Below the pieces are notes generated by a model that did no database searches, was not told where the DNA came from, and was given only the letters and a program-made list of their open reading frames with translations. The translations under genes were made by a program, and so were the position numbers. Shown here piece by piece: positions 56,057 to 63,025 of a DNA stretch of 63,025 nucleotides. This DNA is from Fonsecaea monophora (taxonomy: Eukaryota; Ascomycota; Eurotiomycetes; Chaetothyriales; Herpotrichiellaceae), in contig NW_019174076.1 in the NCBI RefSeq assembly GCF_001642475.1, forward strand, positions 1 to 63,025, read 5' to 3'. Every line of letters starts with the position of its first letter. Position 1 is the stretch's first letter.

Positions 56057-56647
56057 GAAAAGGCCCGGTCGACACGAGACGTTCTTCCTGCCATAAAAGC
56101 AGGGTCATGAAACCTATTTTCTTGGACAAAGAAAAACGAAACACGCACGAGGACGAGTCTTGGACGTGTGTGAGTTATGGAACAACATGCACAAATATAC
56201 ACGCATCGTTTTGCTGGGGTTGTTTGGGAGATGGCCGGGGTTGGACAAACTCCATATGTACTACCGTTCGTACCACGTACCAGGTACCTTAGCTTACCTT
56301 AGCTACTTTTACCTATGTACTGGGTTCGTGGTGGTACGTACCTATGTACAGCACCTTTGTAGATATGCTCAAGGTACAAAAGACACGCGGAGGGTCTGCA
56401 ATGTCGATTGCTTGCTTGGTGTTTACCAAACTCATTGCCTCAACCTCTGGAAAGGTACTCACGTGATAGCATAGCACTTGCTCGCCCTCACTGTCTGGTT
56501 TCTCGGTATTATCCAGGATTGTTTTTTTTTTCCAAATGAACTAACTCTACCGTGAGGGGATCAGCTTCGCTCTTTGGACAAGACCGTAAAGGTCTCTGGG
56601 GATAATATTATTAGCGCAGGGAAACTACGGCTAGACGCCTTTCTTTG

Positions 56648-56666
56648 GTGAGTGAGTGAGTGAGTA
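56648..56666. repeat. (GTGA)4 microsatellite
   Basis: Four perfect copies plus a partial copy. Confidence 0.85.
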
Positions 56667-56897
56667 AATAAATTACCCAGCCAAACCATTCGTTCTTGCC
56701 ATCGTCTCGATTCAACCATTATATTGACTGAGAAGGTCCTGCTCGAACTTCTGATCGTTCCCTACAATGCTCTTTGGCAGCAAAACGCTGGTGTGCACTT
56801 GAGCCGCCAATAAAATGCTTTTTCTCATCGATCAAGCCTGTTCTCATTTGGTTTGAAAGAAAGCTTTTTGCCTCTTCTTTTCGCTCGGACGAAGATA

Positions 56898-56932
56898 CAC
56901 AGACAGATAGACAGAGGACAGACAGACAGACA
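56898..56932. repeat. Imperfect (GACA)n microsatellite
   Basis: Repeated GACA/GATA units with small interruptions. Confidence 0.8.
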
Positions 56933-57138
56933 CCACCAGATTCGACCGCACCTTATTGGCAAGAGAAGTGTCTTCCCCATTTTGTTGAACCTGGCTCAGA
57001 TTACCCAATCCAACAACAGATGTGGCCCCTTTTCGCAACACCTGGCGAGTTAGATTCCTCCTCCAACCTGGGAGACCTATATGCCAAAAGAGAAAAAAGG
57101 CTGTCAAAAGGTGGACCAATAAACCCCGGAAAGGCCCT

Positions 57139-58241
57139 CTAGCAGTGCATGTCGAACTTGGGCTTTCGGTCAGATGTGAAAGATCCCCAATGTTGCTCGC
57201 TTGCAGTTTGTCCGTCGTCGCCAATCGCGTCAGCCTTGCCGGGCTCGTCAAACGCTTCGAACCAGAACAAGTCAATGCCCCAGTCCAGAAGCCCACACAC
57301 GGCAGATTGCCAGTACGTTTTCATATTGTCATCGCCGGCCTTTGCCGCGCCAGCATCTGTGCCTCCGGTGCCAGGCCAGCCGGTTTCTTGTTATATCTGT
57401 CAGAAATGTCCCGTGCTTTTCACCAGTTTCAGAGAAGTGTTCTTACCGCCATTCATAAAATGGATCTTGTCCAGGCTGCCGGTGACTTCCTGGACGTGGC
57501 CGAGCGCCTGGGCCATGTCGTCAAAGTAGGTCTTTGTTGCGTTGGAGATATCTTGGTATTGCCAGTAGGAAAAGCCATTGGCCAGACTATTCTTGGTCAG
57601 CACCGGTCCCATTACACGCAGAGGTAGGTAGCTCTCACATTAGCTGAATACCGCTCTTGATGATGGAGTCCATGGTCCCATTATTCCAACAGTTCCAGCT
57701 GTCTGCACTCCCGAGTTGGGTGTCCGGATAGGACTTTTGCATATCGGCAATCCAGCCTAGAAGATCATCGGCGTTGTAGGTGCCGCGATACATGCCCTCT
57801 GAACCGATTGTGATGCCGTACAGCGTATCACCAAAAGAGGTGGGATCGGCCTCGTCAATTGCTGCCTTCTCCCTGTCATAGGCACCTCCATCAGGCCTAG
57901 TATTGAATCATGTCCATCAGCCTTGAGTCTCCATCAACCTGCGCCCAGAATACCACTCACCACATGCCCAACAACACCTTTATGCCTGCCGACTTGGCCG
58001 CGGGAAGAACTTGGGAAGGGGTCTTGCACGGGTTGCCAAACTGATCGGAGGAGGAATAGGTCCGGACGATCTGAGCATCGGTGTTGCTCAGGATAGCCTT
58101 GAAGTCGGCTTCGAAGTCGGACTGTGTTTTGCAGGTGCCGTCTGGGTTGGTATTTCCCACGGCGAAGCCTAGGGTTCCAGCTCCCGACACTGCCAGCGGT
58201 GCCGTAGCTAAAACTGTGGAAAGCACATCGCGGAGTTGCAT
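57139..58241 (-). CDS. GH17 endo/exo-beta-1,3-glucanase (Bgl2/Scw-like)
   Basis: Secreted or wall-bound glucan hydrolase or transglycosidase that remodels beta-1,3-glucan. The model is complement(join(57139..57386,57447..57586,57639..57896,57961..58241)), 308 aa, four exons. The signal peptide runs to about residue 20 (STVLATAPLAVSGAG). The (beta/alpha)8 barrel opens with TLGFAVGNTNPDGTCKTQSDF. The acid/base Glu127 sits in GITIGSEGMYRG, and the nucleophile Glu227 in MNGETGWPGTG, split by an intron after the first base of its codon. DLFWFEAFDEPGK closes the barrel. Length matches the core GH17 enzymes with no GPI signal or Ser/Thr tail. The gene before it, on the same strand, is a multicopper oxidase. 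Confidence 0.93.
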
Positions 58242-58744
58242 GTTGAAATGGTGGTCCCTGAGCAGACGATGGGGGTTCGGATTTCGAATCTCGGGGGAAC
58301 GCGAGGATCAGGCTTGAGAAAAGTGGAAAAGAAGGACTCTCAACAAGAGGTAGAATGGCCGGAAAGAGTGACTGGGAAAGGCAATGTTTGCAATACAAAG
58401 ACTGTGAATGACGAGGAAAAAAGAAGACGAGCAATGACTGAAGCGCAAACACGGGTTCTTCCCCAGAAGTTTGGGACTCGATCCCCTTGAATTGACGCGC
58501 CTGGAGCCGTTGTTCCTGAACCATTCCATTCCAGGAACGTGGCTGCTGCCGCCTTACGCCGCGCTGCGCCTCAATGCAGGTGCGTATGATCTTGGCGCCA
58601 AGACTACACGCACTGACTACTGGCAATAGGGGGAAGCAGGGGAGACAAGGCTACGAAACAACACACCGACAGACACATTTCGATTGCAACTGGTGGTGGG
58701 AAATATCTGTCAACTACATCTACATCCATGTCATCATCAATCCA
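58242..58744. other. Promoter region of the GH17 gene / 3' flank of the oxidase
   Basis: This 503-bp gap between two minus-strand genes contains nothing recognisable beyond likely promoter sequence. Confidence 0.5.
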
Positions 58745-60676
58745 TCAGGCTGCACAGAGCCCCAACACGTCCGAAGGTATAGTCCACGTCTTCATAATGT
58801 CGCTCCTGGCCTGGAATTGCATCAGGAGACCCGCCTCCATGTGCCAACTGATATGGCAATGTAAGGCCCACAATCCGGGGTTATCAGCGACAAATCGGAT
58901 GAGCGCCCAGCCGTATGCATCAACCATAAGCGTATCTCGTCGCATGACATTCGAAAGTGTCCTGTTCAAGCCATCATAGGTTGACCAGTCGAAGTATTGA
59001 TCTGGGGACGAGGCAAGGATCCAAAAGGTATGACCATGGAAATGGAAAGGATGGGCTCCCTCGTCATAGTTGGTGATCAACAGATCCACCACAGCGTAAT
59101 CGGGAATGTCGATGACATATTGGCTGGCACTGAACGCCGAGCTGACTCCAGAGGTCGTAAACGAGTCATTGCCAGCCTGGAGGCCAGCTACAGCTTGGTT
59201 CAACGTCGGCACGTCGGCCATTACCCAGGAGGTCCCATTGATAAAGGCACGATCCAGGGCGTAGTCTCCAATCTGGAAATTTGCCGCGATGGCATACATT
59301 ATACTGGCTGGTGGTGCCTCTGATTCGAAGAGCGGTGTCAACAGTGACGAGTTCAGACCGACGCATTCAACATCCATCGCATCTTTCCAGTCTGTCGAAT
59401 TTGTTGGTACATCTGTGCTATTGGTATATGTTATCAATGCCATAACATTAGGGTCGAGGATCGGATTGGTTCCGAAGCAGAACGTGTTCATCTGGGCTCG
59501 AATCCAGTAGTTCGATCCTGCCGTCTGATTGGCGTTGACGACGATTGAGTATCTCTGCGCCACAGCAATGTCGAGTCGGTGCACAGAAAGAGGCTCTGTC
59601 GCGATTCCATCCGCTTCAATAACAGAGAGGGGATGGTTGTCTATCGAGAATTCGAATGTCGCGAAAGCTCCCGTGTTGATCAGCCTATATCGATAGCGTT
59701 TGCCGTGCTCGACCGTAAACACCGCACGTGTCGAGTTTTGCTCGCAGACATAGCCGCTATCGGAGTCGAGGGTTGAACAGTTGAAATAGTTGGTACCCTG
59801 AATCAAGCCATTGTCCGGAACAGGCTCGCTGTTCTCATTGCCGCTCGAGAGGTAGTCGGGTAGAAGGGCCTGGCTATAGTCATGGTACCAGTCTTGAACA
59901 AGCACAACCTGGTCCACGTCGTAGAGCTTTTGCAGTCTGAGCTCATCTGGCGAATGTATAATTAGTGGTCCGACTGGTCCATCTCCATTCGTGGTCGAGT
60001 AGTGGGTGTGATACCAATAAGTTCCGAACTGGTTTTCCACGGTAAAGTTATAGGTGAAACTTGCCCCCGGTGGGATCGGGCATTGTGTGATTCCGGACGT
60101 ACCGTCCATCCAGTTTGTACCATTCTGGTAAAGCCCATGCCAGTGAAAGGCAGTCCCGTTCCGGAGATTGTTCTGAACATGGACGAGGATCCGATCGCCC
60201 ATATTAGCACGAATCAGCGGGCCTGGGATACGACCATTGATGGCGATGACCTCACGAAAGACACCATCCGGCGACAGCTCAATTTCATCAATGGTAAAAT
60301 TGTATTCGCGTGTAGTTGGCGGTGCATTGAAGTCCCAGCCTGCTATGTCGAGGGTGTAGTCCTCAACATTTGATCTCCATGGAGGAACCAACAGAGATGC
60401 ATGTGAATCCTCGGCGGGCGACGAGCTGTTCGACGACGAGGGTGACCCAGCGGTGCTTTTCGATTGACCCTTGTTGGAATGATTCAGTCCCAGTCCAAGG
60501 CCCAGTCCTAGCGCCAGTCCGAGTACAACCACTACAACGACCACAGAGAGGACGAGGTATGTTGTTCTTCGAGAGCCTTTCGAATGCACCCCGGTACCTT
60601 TCCCACTTGACGGCACTCCCGCACCGAAAAATGGAGTGGCATTCTGCGCTTGAGTGCTCTTTTGCTCTGCAGACAT
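58745..60676 (-). CDS. Multicopper oxidase (laccase-like) with N-terminal membrane anchor
   Basis: Copper-dependent oxidase of phenols or metals, single exon, 643 aa. All four copper-binding blocks are present: HWHG (near 178), WYHTHY (near 220), HPFHFHGH (near 541) and HCHISWHMEAGL (near 603). This gives a full type 1 plus trinuclear site. The axial position after the last His is Leu-like (EAGLLMQ). Unlike secreted laccases it has no cleavable signal. Instead an ~40-residue polar N-terminus precedes a very hydrophobic helix (VLSVVVVVVVLGLALGLGLG), then a Ser-rich linker. This predicts a type II membrane protein with the catalytic domain outside. About fifteen N-glycosylation sequons fit that topology. 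Laccase versus ferroxidase cannot be settled here. Confidence 0.92.
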   Translation of the reverse strand: MSAEQKSTQAQNATPFFGAGVPSSGKGTGVHSKGSRRTTYLVLSVVVVVVVLGLALGLGLGLGLNHSNKGQSKSTAGSPSSSNSSSPAEDSHASLLVPPWRSNVEDYTLDIAGWDFNAPPTTREYNFTIDEIELSPDGVFREVIAINGRIPGPLIRANMGDRILVHVQNNLRNGTAFHWHGLYQNGTNWMDGTSGITQCPIPPGASFTYNFTVENQFGTYWYHTHYSTTNGDGPVGPLIIHSPDELRLQKLYDVDQVVLVQDWYHDYSQALLPDYLSSGNENSEPVPDNGLIQGTNYFNCSTLDSDSGYVCEQNSTRAVFTVEHGKRYRYRLINTGAFATFEFSIDNHPLSVIEADGIATEPLSVHRLDIAVAQRYSIVVNANQTAGSNYWIRAQMNTFCFGTNPILDPNVMALITYTNSTDVPTNSTDWKDAMDVECVGLNSSLLTPLFESEAPPASIMYAIAANFQIGDYALDRAFINGTSWVMADVPTLNQAVAGLQAGNDSFTTSGVSSAFSASQYVIDIPDYAVVDLLITNYDEGAHPFHFHGHTFWILASSPDQYFDWSTYDGLNRTLSNVMRRDTLMVDAYGWALIRFVADNPGLWALHCHISWHMEAGLLMQFQARSDIMKTWTIPSDVLGLCAA

Positions 60677-60886
60677 ATCTTGAGGTATTTTTCCTGGCAG
60701 AACGATCGAACTGAACCACAGGCAGTCGACAATGGAATGGTGTCGAATGACTTGTAAAAGTACATACAGGAGTCTAATCTCACCGGCGGGGCATCTTTTT
60801 CAGGTTTGCAATCAACATCTCTCTTACCGGTTCCCGTCGTGGCAGGAGAGACAAAATGCTGGGATGATAGTGGGCAGTACACCAGT

Positions 60887-61123
60887 CTAGCCGTCTGAGG
60901 TGCTCGCATCCTCTTCGCAATCACTGGTATGGTTGCCCAGATCGGCGTAGGCTGCCATGACAGCTCGCATGGATACCAGCACAAATGGCAAGGCTATTGT
61001 TGGGTCGCCTTCGCCATAAAGTGACATTGATGCATGTTGAGGACGCCGTGCAGGCGTTGCCAGTAGCGAGAAGCGGTCATCCTCCGGCAAGTCTCTGAAA
61101 GCTAGGTTGTCCGTGGTCTCCAT
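60887..61123 (-). CDS. Short ORF, hypothetical (78 aa)
   Basis: An ORF of 78 codons starts METTDNLAF and ends with an acidic tail (CEEDASTSDG). A mildly hydrophobic stretch (IALPFVLVSMRAVMAAYA) could be helical. I do not recognise a family. It lies upstream of, and on the same strand as, the oxidase, so it could be an upstream ORF in a long leader, a gene remnant or chance. Confidence 0.2.
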   Translation of the reverse strand: METTDNLAFRDLPEDDRFSLLATPARRPQHASMSLYGEGDPTIALPFVLVSMRAVMAAYADLGNHTSDCEEDASTSDG

Positions 61124-61243
61124 CCTATCAGAAGGAACACGTTTCTAAGCAGCCTGTCCCTGCTCGAACCTTGCAAGAGATGCATGAGGTTCAAGGTCCA
61201 AATCATGAGGTTGTCGTTGGAAGAAAGAAGTACAGTTGGGCGA

Positions 61244-61249
61244 CACGTG
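61244..61249. promoter_or_regulatory. CACGTG E-box, possible phosphate-control site
   Basis: CACGTG is the core bound by Pho4/NUC-1-type factors. It lies about 505 nt upstream of an acid phosphatase gene. Other copies of the hexamer occur elsewhere in the window, so the link is only suggestive. Confidence 0.3.
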
Positions 61250-61650
61250 CTTGAACTTCAGAATTGGTTGGCCTGTTGCCTTGGCGCTCATTGCTTAGCA
61301 TCACTAGCGCGGATTGGCAACGTTGTGCAGAACTCCATTAAGGATCCACTTTGCCCTCAAGCTTCGACAAGGCGTTCTAGTATACAGACAAACAGACTAC
61401 TCGGTACCTAAACATCGCTCCACCAGAAGCTTTAACTCGGTGGGTAGCTGGCCCCTTATGGCATGCTTTTTTCACGACTTCTCTCGTGTCCAGGAAAGGT
61501 AACGTCGAGCATGCAGAAAAGATACGCTGCGAGAGAGCGCATGCTCTCAGTTGTGGTCCAGCTGCAATGGGAGCTCTCAGCACCCCAGCAACATGTTCGG
61601 GCGGTGACATCGAAGCTCTGTTTTCTTCTACCTTGGGCAGTGGGTAAACC

Positions 61651-61657
61651 ATAAAAG
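61651..61657 (+). promoter_or_regulatory. Possible TATA box of the acid phosphatase
   Basis: ATAAAAG lies 97 nt before the ATG, a fitting distance. Confidence 0.35.
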
Positions 61658-61753
61658 AGCTCGTTGCCCCATGATGCTGTTCCCTCGCTTCTGTCAGACT
61701 CTGCATCCTTGCGAGCATTCTGGGAAACGCACCTCACAGGCTCTTTCATCATC

Positions 61754-62965
61754 ATGAACTCTCTCGCTTTGCTCGTGGCTGCCGGTGCTTTGGCAGCCGC
61801 CTCTCCTTTCCCATCCCGACCCGCCGTCTCGACTATCGAGCCCTCGCTCACCCAGATTCAGCAGTCCGCGGCCACTGCTACCAGTCTGTCACCTGTGAGC
61901 AACGTCAAGGGGATCGCCTTCAACCGCTTCTACCAGATATGGCTGGAGAACATTGACTACTCGGCGGCCGCTGGTGACCCGAACCAGAAGTTCCTTGCGT
62001 CACAAGGCATCACATTGACCAACTACTTCGCCGTCACTCACCCCTCGGAGCCCAATTACTGTGCTGCCGCTGGTGGTGATACCTTCGGCATGGACAACGA
62101 TGATTTCAACCAAATCCCCGAAGACGTTGCCACCGTCGCCGACCTGCTTGACACCAAGGGAATCAGCTGGGGCGAGTATCAGGAAGACATCCCCTTCCCT
62201 GGCTTCCAGGGCTTCAACTACTCCAACCAGGTCACTTTTGCCAACGACTACGTCCGCAAGCACGATCCATTGATCCTGTACAAGTCAGTCACCAACAATG
62301 CCACCCGACGAGCGTTGATCAAGGGGTTCGATGGCTTCCAGGAGGACCTCGCGAACAAGGCTCTGCCCCAATGGGCTTTCATCACCCCGAACATGACCAA
62401 CGATGCTCACGACACCAATATCACATTTTCGTCCCAATGGTTGCGCAACTTCATGAGCCCACTGCTGGCGGACGAGTACTTCATGAACGACACGTTGGTG
62501 CTCCTGACCTTCGACGAGAACGAGTCCTACGGAATCCAGAACAAGATCTTCTCCATCCTTGTCGGCGGCGCCGTCCCTGAGCACTTGAAGGGCACCACGG
62601 ACGACACCTTTTACAACCACTACTCGACCATTGCCTCGGTGTCCCAGAACTGGGGCCTGCCGTCCCTTGGCCGCTGGGATTGCCACGCCAACGTCTTCGA
62701 GCTCGTGGCCAACAAGACCGGGTACAAGAACGCCAACGTCAACACCAAGGGCCTGTTCTTCAACTCGTCGTACCCGGGCCCCGTGTCGGACGCCCAGTAC
62801 GTCAATACTTGGCCGGTCCCGACCAACGCCTCCACCTGCGCCCACGGCAAGGGTGTCTTGAAATCCGTGGTCAGCACTATCAAGGGCAGGGCTGCTACCA
62901 TGAACTACACCAACCCGTATCCCTATGATGCCTTGACTGGAAATGATGTGCCGCCGAGAGTTTGA
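61754..62965 (+). CDS. Secreted acid phosphatase (phosphoesterase family, PhoA-like)
   Basis: Extracellular phosphomonoesterase of the phosphoesterase family (PF04185 type), 403 aa, one exon. The start at 61754 gives a clear signal peptide (MNSLALLVAAGALAAASPFP). The ORF extends upstream to 61664, but that would bury the signal. Family hallmarks are FYQIWLENIDY, the THPSEPNYCAAAGGD block, ISWGEYQEDIPF and LVLLTFDENESYG, which contribute the metal-binding and catalytic acids, then NHYSTIASVSQNWGLPSLGRWD with further ligands. Several N-glycosylation sites are present. Such enzymes free phosphate from organic sources and are usually induced by phosphate shortage. A CACGTG lies upstream. Confidence 0.93.
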   Translation: MNSLALLVAAGALAAASPFPSRPAVSTIEPSLTQIQQSAATATSLSPVSNVKGIAFNRFYQIWLENIDYSAAAGDPNQKFLASQGITLTNYFAVTHPSEPNYCAAAGGDTFGMDNDDFNQIPEDVATVADLLDTKGISWGEYQEDIPFPGFQGFNYSNQVTFANDYVRKHDPLILYKSVTNNATRRALIKGFDGFQEDLANKALPQWAFITPNMTNDAHDTNITFSSQWLRNFMSPLLADEYFMNDTLVLLTFDENESYGIQNKIFSILVGGAVPEHLKGTTDDTFYNHYSTIASVSQNWGLPSLGRWDCHANVFELVANKTGYKNANVNTKGLFFNSSYPGPVSDAQYVNTWPVPTNASTCAHGKGVLKSVVSTIKGRAATMNYTNPYPYDALTGNDVPPRV

Positions 62966-63025
62966 GCGGGAACGACAAGTCCGCCGTAGAGAGATGGTGG
63001 CTATGAGAGTATATGGGTTGGGGGG

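Larger units (their letters stand above)
56057..57138. other. Convergent intergenic gap
   Basis: This 1.1-kb gap has GTAC/TACC-rich sequence at 56260-56350 and two tetranucleotide repeats. No gene is recognised. Confidence 0.5.
60677..61753. other. Divergent region between oxidase and acid phosphatase
   Basis: This 1.08-kb region between divergent starts holds one short ORF (listed separately), a CACGTG at 61244 and a TATA-like ATAAAAG at 61651. Confidence 0.5.

Overview
The window is nuclear DNA of a filamentous ascomycete (Pezizomycotina). Genes are interrupted by short introns of about 47-180 nt with GT...AG ends and CTAAC/CTGAC-like branch sites. Three Zn2Cys6 regulators, a DUF3405 protein and an intron-dense mitochondrial carrier are all typical of that group. 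I cannot place it to genus. I rebuilt 22 protein-coding genes. For each spliced gene except the DUF3405 gene the exon lengths add up to an intact reading frame. I found no rRNA, convincing tRNA, transposon or CRISPR array, and no PKS, NRPS or terpene-cyclase gene.

Left part (1-10.4 kb): a peroxisomal-type acyl-CoA synthetase ending in the PTS1 tripeptide AKL (-), a GPR1/FUN34/YaaH acetate-type permease (+), a Zn2Cys6 regulator (-) and an MFS sugar permease (-). Together they read as carbon-source uptake and activation. Middle-left (12.9-22.4 kb): a second Zn2Cys6 regulator, a small conserved Cys-motif protein, a pyridoxal-reductase-type aldo-keto reductase, the CCR4-NOT subunit CAF40, and a single-pass Cys-rich surface protein.

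Centre (22.4-37.7 kb): a compact bZIP regulator alone between gene-free stretches of 4.8 kb and 9.8 kb. These stretches hold simple repeats and several copies of a GTAC-rich motif.

Right-centre (37.7-52.7 kb): eight adjacent genes that could work together. They are a SnoaL-like protein, an EthD-domain protein, a Zn2Cys6 regulator, a mitochondrial dicarboxylate-type carrier, a mitochondrial 3-oxoacid CoA-transferase (SCOT), an AhpD-like protein ending in AKL, an ACS-family anion permease and a cupin. A regulator, a plasma-membrane permease, peroxisomal and mitochondrial steps, and a carrier suited to the succinate released by SCOT make a candidate catabolic cluster. This grouping is inference and is the most interesting hypothesis in the window.

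Right end (53-63 kb): a DUF3405 membrane protein with an apparent one-base frameshift near its N-terminus, a GH17 beta-1,3-glucanase, a multicopper oxidase with an N-terminal membrane anchor, and a secreted acid phosphatase. These are cell-surface or secreted functions.
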